Positions 17,829 through 28,600 of a stretch of 64,000 bases of DNA are shown piece by piece. How positions within the stretch are numbered: the first letter of the stretch is position 1; each line of letters starts with the position of its first letter. The position numbers and the translations under genes were made by a program. The notes below the pieces were generated by a model. The model worked only from the letters and a program-made list of their open reading frames with translations, was not told the origin of the DNA and did no database searches. This stretch comes from Ophioceras dolichostomum (Eukaryota; Ascomycota; Sordariomycetes; Magnaporthales; Ophioceraceae), in the NCBI GenBank assembly GCA_003049485.1, contig PYST01000064.1, forward strand, positions 39,858-103,857, given 5' to 3'.

Positions 17829-20800
17829 CTACCTACCACACCCCTCATCAAGCATCCGCAACAACACCCCATGCACACCCGCTCTAGCAAACATCTCCCT
17901 GTGCGCCACCAGCGGCTCCCTCATCATCTCATCCCCATGCCCCCTCGCGAGCACAACTCCGCCGAGCACGACGCGACTGCACACGTCGAACACGCCAGGG
18001 GCAGACGTCCACCCGAGCGGCCCGTCTTCTGTCTTCTTCCTCTTCTCGCACTGTGCAGCCATCGCCACCAGCCCGTCGTACACCCACCCCCTCAGCACAG
18101 GAAGCAACGGCGACGGCACGCCGTCGTCGGTGTCGTTGACGTATCCGATGCCCCCATCGTCCTCCTCGGAGAGGAGGGGCAGCTTCTCCAGAACGCCGCA
18201 CCACCGCCGCGCCTCGCGCACCTCGTCGACGAACAGGTTCTGCTCCTCCACCACGAACAGCGAGTCGTCCGCCGCGGCGGCGAGGGCGTCGTTCAGGCGG
18301 GCCCGCGGCGGGGTGAGTCGGGCTCGTCTTTTCTGCCCGAGGACTGGTGCTATCGGGGAACCCTCTCCCATGGCGCGCTGCACGGCGCACCAGTGGAAGA
18401 GGCGGGACGTGGCGAAGGTTGTGCGCAGGACGTCGAGGAGGTCGGAGGCGGCTTGGATGGGGTTTATGAGCCTCTTGGCGTGGGGTGGGATCGGGGTAGT
18501 TATGGAGGTCGTTGTGGTGGAATTATTAGATGGGGATAAGGATAGGATGGGAGCGGCGGCTGCTGCGGCGATGTCGCGGATCTCGTCGTCGTCGTCGTTG
18601 AGGGCATCGTAGATGGCGAGGAGGAAGGGGAGGCATGCTTCGGAGGAGGTGCATCGCGCACCTCCCAGGGCGGAGGTGAATGATTGGAGAGCTAGAACAG
18701 CGGACTCGCGAGTGTCGTAGGCCTAGATTGATTAAGGATGCGGTTAGCTGTATAGCCCTGTTCTCTCTTCCTACTTGCTTGCTTCCATCGGTCATCCTCC
18801 CTTTCTTGACTGACAAGAGAGACGACTCGAATAGTTGAAGAAAGAGTCAATACTCACGTAATCAGCCTGACCAGCACTACTCATTGTCTCAGCCCAAACA
18901 CGCAGCTGGCGGCCAAGCGATCTGCCGGCGTCCTCCTCCCCGTGGCCACCCTGCAGGCACAGCACGGCCATCAGCGGGCCACTGGCCCGTATACATGCAT
19001 GCAGCACCATCGGGTTGGCCTCTCCGTTCTTATTCATAACAGCATCCCAAAGACCCATCAGGTCCTCGCCGGGCGGGAGACGGCGGATGTCAGCGGCAGC
19101 GTCGTCACTGTCATTGGTCCCTCCTCCAGACCGCAACAGCAGCGCGTCCAGGGCCTCTGTAAGGTTGCGCAGTGCTGCAGCCCTGATTCCTGCATCATTG
19201 ACCTGTCTGGCGACGTCGATGTAGACCCTGCACAGAGCCGGCGATGCGGTGGAAGAGGGTCCCCAGATGCGGGGCACAGCCTCCATCATCACAACCGCGG
19301 CGTTGGTGTCTTGCTTGGACACGCGGAGAAGCGCTGTTCGCAACATGCTTGCGTCTCCCGAGGATGCGGCGCGACGGACCGCTTCAAGTGAGAGCTGGAT
19401 CTGTAGGAGCGCCGGCGATGCAGCCTGCTCGTCGGGCTCATTATCCTCGGACGGGAACCCGCGACTTTCCACGCCTATATTCTCTGGTTCCTGTTGTTTT
19501 GGGGGACCCGATGGATCACTCGGGTACAGGCTTGAAATGAGGCTCAGGGTTTCCGAGTGAACGGCCTGAATCTCGGGGCATGTCTGGAGGATCTTGAACT
19601 CAGTGACGGTTTCTACCAGCAGCAGGTCAAGTAGGGGAAGATTATCTGAGTAGGCCACCACAGTCACGGTTAGTGCACATTCGTATTGTTTGTCATGGCC
19701 TTGATCCCCCGTCCACTCCCGAAACAAAATACCCGTTGCAGTGATTTCAGGTGTTTAGGTGGAATTTGCCCTACCAAGTAACCGACCCCCTAGTGCCTCA
19801 ACGCCCTTCTCGAGGAAGAACTTCGTCGTGAGCAGTATCCCGTGCAGCATGTTCGCTGAGCTCCTTGACCTCTCGAGAAGCACGCGGATCTCCGCCAGCC
19901 AGTCCATGGAGATCAGGAATGAGCTCAGCGTGCGAGCGGCGATCTCGCGGACGTGCCACAGGTGGCTCGCCAGGTATCCGGCCACGCATGCGTACAGCTC
20001 GTCGCGGTGTGAGTCGGGCGGGCCGGCACGGCGGATGATGTCCAGCGCTGGGAACACGGACTCGGCGGCCCGGCGCTGCGACTCTGTATCCTGCTGGTAG
20101 CGGCCCTGTTGTTGCGGGTTCTGCTCGCCGTCCTGGAGCAGCCCCAAGAGGATGGTGGGAAGGGCGGGGTACTTGACGTAGGATATCCTGTTCGTCCTCC
20201 CGTCCCATCCGGATTCTAGGAGCGCTTTGCTGTCGGCATTGCCCAGAAGGCAGTCGATTACGCTCCGGAGGAGGAGGAGCCCGCAGTTTCGGATGGCCCA
20301 ACTAAGGTTCCTCTATGTCAGTGATATCATGTCAAGCTTACTTTCATGGGTTGAAAACAATGGTAGGCAGGAAAGGGAAGGTGGCCTGTCACAAACGAGA
20401 CTTACACTTCAGATCGCAAGCTGCTCGCAGCAACCTGGAGGAATGTCGGGAGATAACGCTCGGCGCGAATACTGAGCAGCGAGCTCTTGAACACGTCCTT
20501 GATACAGTTCAAGGCGTGGACCTGCGGCAGATTCGACCCGTCCGTCTCCGAAATAAGAGCGGGTTTTTGTGCGATCTCCCCAAGCTTCGTCATGACCTCG
20601 TCGAAAGACGGGCGGGTGGTGGCCGCGGCCGCCGCGGCCGCAGAGTGGTTTGTCGCGCCCGTGCCCGCCAGTATTCCGGTCATCAAGGCGGGGATTCCGG
20701 CGGACCGGCGCGTCGTCGAGGTCTGCGCAAAGATGCAGTCTAGAGTGCCCATGTACCATGCGAACAGGAGGGCGTCCTCCGCCGGGCTGTCGGCCGGGGT

Positions 20801-23635
20801 GACGGACGGGTCGCCAACGAGCTGGCAACATGTTGTGAAGGTGAGAGAGACCGTAGTGAAGGCGCCGCGGTGCCGCAAGTTGGAGAGCTGGTCGAAGGTC
20901 AGGGAGCCAACGGCCTCAAACACGTCCCTGGATGGACAGAGCGTGCCCTTGACTCGGCTGAACTTCAGTGGGGAAATGATCAAGCGCATAGTGTTACTGA
21001 GGACCGAAGGTGCATAGGCGTTAGCTGGTCAAGCCCATACATGCAGACGTTCATCTCACCTGTGTAGGGGGGCATGGTTATGGTAGGACCTACCTCGATT
21101 CGTGAATAGCGCGAAAGCTGTAGCTGAGCAGGCCTTTGGTGTCTAAGCCTTCAGCGTCTTCCATCTCCTGGGGGAGGTGGCCCTCTGGAGAGTCGTCGCA
21201 GAGGATCGGCCTGACAATATCCCAAATCTCTATGCAGAGGGGCAGCACCCGTCGTTGAACAGCGATGAGGCGCTCGAGCTGGTCGTCCGAGTATTTGGCC
21301 TTTGTAAGAACATCCCACATGCAGCTACAATGTACCTCAGCTCAGCTTGTCAGAAACGGAAAGACCTTGCGAGAAAATGGTCAAAATAAGGGGAGCCAGC
21401 TCACCTTATGGATGCGAAGTCGCCGTGAACAGGGTATTCCATCACCGCTCTCGCGATGTCGCTTCTCGCGACTTCCAGTTTCTTGTTGATCTCATCGATG
21501 GACCTTTTCACAAGGCCAAGCTGCATATCCAGTGACGGACCAGACCAGCTGCACAGCAGACCCTGTAGTCGCGCGGAGCCGTCACCGTGATCCGCTCGCC
21601 CCGTCCGCGAGGCGAGCGAGCTCGCCCGGTCCCTGAACCTCCGGACGACGTCCACAAGTTTGACGCCTCGTTCAGCTCCCTCTCCCCGCCCCACGTCCAA
21701 CGTAGCCTCTACTGCCTCTGGCGGTGCTAGCATGAGAAGAGATATTGCCGTCTCCCTCACATCAGAAAAGGGGTCGACAACTAGGTCTAAGATAGAATGG
21801 ATCCAGGAGTAGTCGAGGAATATGGACGCCGCCGAGACCAGAGCGGTGACAGGGGCTACGTCACTGCTTGACGCTTCATTGCTGGCGACCTCCTTGCCAA
21901 ACTGAAGGAACTGTATCGTAGCTCTGAGCGCGGTGATGTGTCGCTGGTACGATGCAGTCGGCACAAGCTCGCCAAGGAGGAAGTCCTGATACCATTTGTA
22001 AAACGCCACGTGTTGGCTGACGGTCTCTTCATCCACTGGGTATTTCGGAGCAGGGCTGAGTTTTGTCTTCGCGTTCCCCTTTGTCTGGGGGAGAACAGCG
22101 CCGTGATTTGCAGCAATTCTCTGCCCAGCCGCGATGGTGCCTTTGATCCTCTTGATCATGACCTTGGCGTGGGCGAGGGCCTCTTGGCGAAACCACGGCC
22201 CGGGGTCCGCGTGGTAGGCAGGCAGATGTCTCCGGATCAGAGCCAGGGCTTCCTCTGGGTAGGGCTTTGAGCTGGAAGGGGATGTGACGAGGAGCGACAG
22301 TGCGAGAAGGCGAATCGGAGGAGACGGGTGGGTCAGGACGCTCTCCATCACGCGCACATCCAGAACGACGGCCCGCGTCGGGAGTTTCTGTGACCCCGTT
22401 TGTTGTGATCCTGGATGGATAGATGAAACATATTTTTGTTTGAAAAACTTGTCATTAATTGTTCTATTGGCTAGCATACAGCCGCCAGTGATATGGCGGT
22501 CCGAATGGAACTTACCTGGGTCCTCGACCAAGCCGGACTTTTTCCCAACCTCGAGAGCGGCTAGACGCAAGAGGGCGTCGCTGTCAAGCTCGCCCGGGTT
22601 GCTGACTTGCGACGACGACCGTCCTGGTTGGTTTACACTGTCAAGCAGCTCTAGGGAAGCTGGAAGGTCGGTCTTGAACAATGGCCCGAAGATGTACAGC
22701 TTAACGTTCTCCAGGATACTTGGTTTGGCACCGAGTTCTTCCCGAAGCCAGCCCAGCCATGTATGGACCGTGAAGCTTTTACTCGAACTGTCGCTGCCAT
22801 TGCGGTCCTCGGATCTGGGAACGTCGGAGTTGCTAGACTGGGCCAGCTCTGCGCGTAGAGCCCTGTAAATGGTGACCATGAACTTCCCCGCGACCGAGCA
22901 GACATAGTGAAGAGTCATCCACGACACCAGATCGCCACAGAACCGCCGCCATAAGCCTAGGTCTGGTAGAGAAGCCAAGGAATCTGGGAGTGGATATTCC
23001 CTCTCCGGGTTCTCAAGGGGTCGGGGCTCCCCCTTCATTGCATCCCTGTACGTCCGGGCAACGTCTTCCAGGCCGTATATCCCCTTGCCGAACAGATGGT
23101 TTAGCGAGCCGATGCACGACTTGACCAACGGCCTCGAAGATTTCCGGGAAATAATGGACACCAGACTGACCAGAACCTGCGATCGGACCGAGGCGGACAC
23201 GGCCGCGTCTGGGTTCTGCGAGATCAAGACGGTCAGGAGGTCCAGCACCAGCCGCATGGATCGGTGCTGATCTTTCTCGTTCCACTCAATGTAGAAGTTG
23301 AACAATCGGGTGACGGTGGGCTCTGAAAAGGCCCAAGCCTGCACGCCGGCATGGCGTGATTTGGTGCAGTGCTGCACGAAGCCACAGAGCCTTGTGCAGG
23401 CGAGCACTGAGGAGTGGCGCGGACCAGAGGCTCCGGCAAGCAGCTCATTGTAGAGCTCTTGGCACCGGCTGCATAGTTTCGTAATCAGCTGGACGTACTC
23501 ATACTTAGAAAGAAGAATGAAATAGCCTTACGATGTCAGTGATGTCTCCGGCTGTCGTTCCAGCCATGATATTATGTCATTCGCGTTGACTTGCGGATCC
23601 CCCAGGTTGGGAGAGGCGGCGTCGTCCTCCCCCAT
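17829..23635 (-). CDS. TRM732: TRM732/THADA-like tRNA 2'-O-methylation partner (DUF2428)
   Basis: This is a large alpha-solenoid protein of about 1697 residues, homologous to yeast Trm732 and animal THADA. Yeast Trm732 partners the methyltransferase Trm7 for 2'-O-methylation at position 32 of the tRNA anticodon loop. Eight exons with consistent phase: 23635-23532, 23468-22516, 22410-21405, 21324-21094, 20996-20406, 20301-19775, 19645-18858 and 18722-17829. The family hallmark RRSAGIPAL falls in exon 5 (about residue 860), followed by a QVHALNCIKDVF segment. Exon 3 carries SYQRHITAL, exon 6 WAIRNCGLLLLR and VREIAARTL, and exon 8 YDTRESAVLALQSF. Intron 22515-22411 is 105 bases, in frame and free of stops. 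Intron 19774-19646 has a clear CTAAC branch point. The gene is divergent from TIM23. Confidence 0.9.
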
Positions 23636-24177
23636 CGTCAAGTCACAAATTACAGAGTTTCAATACCCCCTGGCAACAGATGCCGCAACAGATCGCTCGG
23701 GTGAATTTAATTGATCTGGGCTGGTATCGGCAAGATTTTGTGCACCCAGTAGGAGCGGAAGAAAGCAGGCAACCAAGGTACCTGGTACCTATTCCGTATG
23801 GCAAGCATGGATTTTCGGTGAGGAATGGTGAGCCAGTTGATTCACCTAGAGGCAGGGCAGGGGTACAGGGATTCGTCCGATGTAGCGCACGGACCATTTT
23901 GCGCTGTCATACCACCATCCCGAGCGCCGGCCAATTAATTTTTTTTCGGCGCACCCCGAACCGATGGCTTTTAACATCACGTCCATACATCCGCATCCCA
24001 CATTACCGAGGGCAAGAGAGTTTGTTCCGTTCGCGGCGTATCGCTGAGACTTTACTTTGTTGTCAAAGTCTCTCTGGCGCCTGCTATTTGCTTCTTTCCT
24101 GTGCCCTTTCTTTCTTTCTGACCTTGTCTTTTCTACTTGCTCATCTTCCTTCCTTTTTTTTCCCCCACATTCTCATC
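23636..24177. promoter_or_regulatory. divergent promoter between TRM732 and TIM23
   Basis: These 542 bases separate the start codons of two divergently transcribed genes. The TIM23 side ends in a strong pyrimidine-rich leader (about 24091-24177, CTTTCTTTCTTTC-like), typical of highly expressed filamentous fungal genes. Two adjacent GGTACC sites lie at 23777-23789. No transcription start can be fixed from sequence alone. Confidence 0.5.
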
Positions 24178-24979
24178 ATGTCGATCTGGGACTCGTTGAC
24201 AGGACGCAAGTCCTCCTCATCGTCGTCGCACCCATCTCCTCCCACCCACCAGCCCTCGTCTCCTTACCCACCTACAAGCACCTTCGATGGCAACTCGTCC
24301 GCCGACCAAGGAGTAAACGCCTTCCTCGGCAGCTCCGCCTTCGCCGACCCGACCCGCCTGCACCCCCTCGCCGGCCTGAACCAGGAGACGCTAGAGTACA
24401 TCACGCTCGAGGACTCGGCGCTGTCAGACCTGCCCGGATCGCAGTCCATCCTGCCCTCGCGCGGCTGGACAGACGACCTTTGCTACGGCGCAGGTGTCAC
24501 CTATCTGACCGGCCTCTCTCTTGGTGGCGCTTGGGGCTTGAGGGAAGGGCTGAACCGGTCCTTCGGCCAACCGCCCAAGCTACGACTCAACTCGGTCCTT
24601 AACGCCGTCACCAGCAGGGGACCCTTCCTCGGCAACTCTGCCGGCGTGGTGGCCATCATATACAACCTCATCAACTCGTACATCGGCCACCTGCGCGGCA
24701 AGCACGACGCCACAAACTCTATCGTCGCCGGCACGCTGAGCGGGATGCTTTTCAAGAGCACACGGGGCCTGCGGCCGATGATGATTTCCGGTGGTATCGT
24801 TGGCGCGATCGCGGGCACTTGGACTGTATGTCTCTTCCATAACCCTTGAGTGTTTGTCGCGCTTCGTGCTTCGCGCCTCGTTCGCCACCTTCTTGTTCTA
24901 GTTGCTAACTCCAGTCGGCGTTGCACAGCTTGCGCGGAAAACGTTTACTTCCACCCAAGAGCAAGAGCTCCATCTCTAA
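24178..24979 (+). CDS. TIM23: mitochondrial import inner membrane translocase subunit TIM23
   Basis: This is the channel subunit of the TIM23 complex, which takes presequence proteins through the inner mitochondrial membrane. Two exons, 24178-24825 and 24929-24979, give 232 residues; yeast Tim23 is 222. The N-terminus is a Ser/Pro-rich intermembrane-space segment (1-90). The Tim17/Tim23 domain follows with four hydrophobic Gly-rich segments, including LTGLSLGGAWGLREG, GNSAGVVAIIYNLINSYIG and GGIVGAIAGTWT. The intron donor is GTATGT. Two CAG acceptors lie close together, at 24914 and 24928. The second was chosen because it gives the family-like tail LARKTFTSTQEQE and a prompt stop; the first gives an 81-residue unrelated tail. 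A GCTAAC branch point lies at 24904. Confidence 0.93.
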
Positions 24980-25787
24980 GCATGAGGGAGCTACAGAGCT
25001 TGGCTGTGGGCGTACCTACATGCAATCGCACTCCCCCGTCGTACCATCCCAGGATGAGAGTGGCTTTCACAGGCGGATTGACTTACAACCTATTTTAATT
25101 ATGACGCTTCAATACCGTCCCCTCACAAGAAACTTATTTTTATAACCCTTTTGTTCTTATCAAGGACAGACAGTCCACTTCTGTCCAAGAACACAGGGTT
25201 GCGCAGACGCGAACAAACAAGCTACGGAGATGCATCAAAGGTGGCGTAGACTCCCCTCTCCTCCCCTCTTACGGCTGTATATTAGAAGGTTGTTAGCATA
25301 TAAGGCTTGGTCGAGCGTCGGGGTGGCGTTCTGATCTCAATGTTTCAATGGATTTGGGTAATGGTTGTGGTCAACCCAGTCGAGTATTTGATGGTTTTGC
25401 TATGTTTTCGTCCCAGGGCGAGTGCCAACAAACAGAGTCACCATCGGCCGAATCCAATTCACTCGGGCAACTAGCTCGATCTTTCCTTTTTCGTAACCCA
25501 AAATTGCCTGGAACCTACCTGCCTTGTCTTTTCAGACTTCTGGCCAGGCCTACCTCAGCCGTTTCCCAAACCTCAAAAAAGTGTATCCGCCGTACCAAAG
25601 GTCAAAAACGGCGTCCCTGCATGCCGTTCCTGCGCAACATTTCTTCCATTCCCAGCCCTCCCGCTGCCCCTCAGTATGCTGTAGCTCCGATCTTCTGCTT
25701 CCCTTGAGATAAAGGTCAAATTCTAATAGCTACCTACCCAGATATTCTTGGTCGCTCAATATTCATAAAGCCGCGCAAGATCCCAAG
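24980..25787. other. intergenic region
   Basis: I see no gene in these 0.8 kb. The small open frames lack splice support or domain signals. It should hold the TIM23 3' UTR and the promoter of the next gene. Confidence 0.55.
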
Positions 25788-27169
25788 ATGAGAGTCCAAG
25801 ACAATGACGGCAAGACGCTCGGCAAGCCTATCGACCTCACTCCGACGACTCCACGTGAGTACTTCGAGCAGATGGTCAGAGGCCACATACGGGCGTACGA
25901 AGCGGCAAACAAGCCCTTAGAAGAAGCAGACCTCTCGAAGGGTCTCGCCGGTCTCTGTTCGTTTGGGCCGAACGGTCCGGCTCGACCAGCGGCGACCCTC
26001 TACCCAGATTGGAAGGGTGGTTATATGGTCATCGACTTCAAACGCTGCTCCATAACCGAGCAGGTTGCCAAATCTTATCACGATCTCACGAACCATCCCC
26101 CGGCCTTCAAGGACGAGGTCGTAAACATCGTGACGGAGGAGTACATGAAGGGATGTCAGAGAGGACTGGATGTACTGAAGGCAGGCTTGCCCTTCATAGA
26201 TATGGTAAGCGCCCATTGCCTTTACAGACAAACCCTGGTTCACGCTCACTCACGCCTTATGGTCCTTCATCCATCTAGGCCGAGATTGTTGCGCAATGGC
26301 GCCTCATTGAGGACATGCAAAACTACACACTCAGCGCGACGGCGGAAAGCCCAGATATGCTCTATGAGGCTGCCGTCCTCGACATCTCGCCCACTGGAGA
26401 GCTCGGCCTGCATCGACACGTCTTCTCGCGGCTAGACAGCTACGAGGACTTCGAGCGCAAGATGGCCGTCATCGGCAAAGCGTCGTTCGGACCCGAGGAC
26501 CCGGCGCCGCTCAAGGAGCTGGAGAACAGGCTCAACCGGGCGAAGGCCCATGCGGCCTCTCTGAAAATCGAGAAGAACTTTTCCAAGTATCAGATGATCC
26601 TCAACTCGTATCAAGCCACCACCCAGGACACGTGGCACCAGGAGGTCGAGGCGAGGACGTGGCTCTATAAAGTGAGCGACCAGCACCGCCCCCAGGTCAC
26701 CTCCATGGCGTGGCACTCCATCGCCAAGCAAGCGGACTACGACGTTATCATGGAGAAGATGAATCAGAAAAGTCGAGAGTCCCAATCTGGCGACAAATTC
26801 CGTCTCTTTCTCGTCCGGGTATGTTCCCCCACTCACTCACCTGACCAGCGCACCTGTTTCTCGAGTTTCGAGGAATGCAGGAAGTCAAGTTAACGAACGA
26901 ACGACTGACTTCTATCTTGTGTTTCCTCTCCCCTATACATTAAGCCCTGGCAGAAGCGTTTCTTCACGCTCTGCACTGAGATGCGGTCTCTGGAGGCTGC
27001 TAGCGAGACGGAGCTGAATGAGTTCCAGAGATTGGTGAAGCAAGGACTCGCGCCACCGACACCGACATCAGCCGAGAGGAGTCGCGACTCCGAGCTCAAG
27101 GACGATTTGGATACCGTGACTAGTTCTCTCACCAAGGCGACCCTCCAGAAGCGAGCCCGGGAAGACTGA
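25788..27169 (+). CDS. unrecognised protein, about 390 residues
   Basis: I do not recognise the family. Three exons in consistent phase are 25788-26204, 26279-26818 and either 26954-27169 (CAG acceptor) or 26945-27169 (AAG acceptor), giving 390 or 393 residues. Donors are GTAAGC and GTATGT. The protein looks globular and soluble, with no signal peptide or membrane segment. Features are an aromatic motif DWKGGYMVIDFKRCS (about 75-90), a mid-protein charged helix (LKELENRLNRAKAHAASLK) and the segment TWHQEVEARTWLYKV. The tail is rich in Ser, Thr and charged residues and ends KRARED, perhaps a nuclear signal. The regular exon phasing supports a real gene. Confidence 0.72.
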
Positions 27170-28600
27170 AGCGCCTTGGGGCCACCATGAGCGTCCAAGT
27201 GCGATCCGATTCATCATGACACCCACAGCACAACAGTCTGGGTGTAGTCCCATCCATGTGCGCGCTCTCTCTCTCTACTGCCGCGGCTTTCACAATTCTT
27301 CATGGCTTGTTCTTTGTGCTATTGCGTTTCTTACGGGGGAGTAGCGGACTACGGGTAGCGGAACACCTACCTAGAAACCAGTTTTCAACAATGTCCTACT
27401 CGTAGCGATGTAATCTCTTTGGCATCGTTGAAAACAAGGGTACGATTTATGTTTATTGTCAATGGAACAGCACAGCTCGAGCAAGTTCTGATATCACCGG
27501 TCCTCAAGTGGTGCCTGTTTTCTGGACGTGGTCTTTTCATATCCTTCGCCGCAAGAGTCTGCCGTCGATTTGCCTGTGCTCCTTTTGTTTTAGTCGTTTA
27601 AGTCAGGAAGGAGGGGGCGTTTACACAATAGGTCTGCATGCAATTCACTTCCGGTCTTGCTTGGGCTTGGTAGAGAGCATTGCAGTTTCGAATTCCCGTA
27701 ACACTCAGATCTTCCCAAAACCAGTTACTCGGAGCAGATTCGTGCGCACCCGTGACATTGATATTCACGGGCCTACACGGTACCCATTCCCGGACCGGCC
27801 AACAATATCACCAAAACAATCCCAATCGCTTCAGATTGCAGTTCAGTGCACGACCATTCTCGATACCAAATTCTAGTCCGCCCACGCCCGTCCGACCCGC
27901 GCTTCACCCCCCGGTGGTCTCTCCCTCAAGACGTCGGCTCCGTTACCTCGCATTATTCCTCCTTGATATCATCTCATCTCGTTTTATTGATCAGAAGCAA
28001 GATGTGTTGTGGCTGCCTGCCTTGCTTTCCCTTCTCGGCAGTCTGGATGGAAGACGACCCCCGAGGCAACAACCCGTACCGCTTCCACCCGCATGCCTAT
28101 GCCGCGGCCGAAGACTGGCGGGCAAGTCAGTTGGCTGTAGTACCGTATGTGGTAAGTTATGCTCTCGACGCGGCCGACATCGGCTTCATCCGTCTTTTCT
28201 TTTTAGGTATCTCCTTGACCAGGGCCAGAATATTCGGCTTCATGCGCTCGCAAGTGCTAGAGGCACGTTGAATGCCATGATACGCTGTCAGTCGGCGACA
28301 CCTCCATATATCGGTATCATTGGGTCCCCCTCCACTTCGTTGTCCGGACACAGGCCAAATCCATTAGCCCAGATAGCTGTAGGAGTGCTCCTTCCAAGCA
28401 AGAGAGGGCAGTCCTTCTTTTCACCAGTGCATCTGGATTTCCCTCGTGGCTCCATCCCATTTATCTCCTCCACGAACCTCCACACAACACCACAACACCT
28501 TGAGGGTAGGCACAATCAAATCGTCAAAGTCCAGCAGGAAAGAATTTCCCATCGCAACCGTCTTCCCCAAGTCACGCCTGGTACGACGACGGAATACGGA
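27170..28600. other. intergenic region and long 5' leader with possible upstream exon
   Basis: The first part is the 3' flank of the preceding gene. From about 27680 the frame of the next gene is open for some 300 codons before its ATG at 28601, although the sequence looks like leader. A separate ATG at 28002 opens a Cys-rich reading (MCCGCLPCFPF...) that could be an upstream ORF. It could also be a first exon: splicing a GTATGT donor at 28145 to a TTTTTAG acceptor ending at 28206 restores the main frame. Confidence 0.45.

Noticed and set aside
24915..25142. Alternative TIM23 tail of 75 residues from the first CAG acceptor
   Set aside because: The second acceptor at 24928 gives the family-like short tail LARKTFTS and a normal protein length.
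27645..27710. tRNA-like boxes (TGGTAGAG and TTCGAATTCC)
   Set aside because: The spacing is about 20 bases, too short for A and B boxes, and no cloverleaf stems could be paired.
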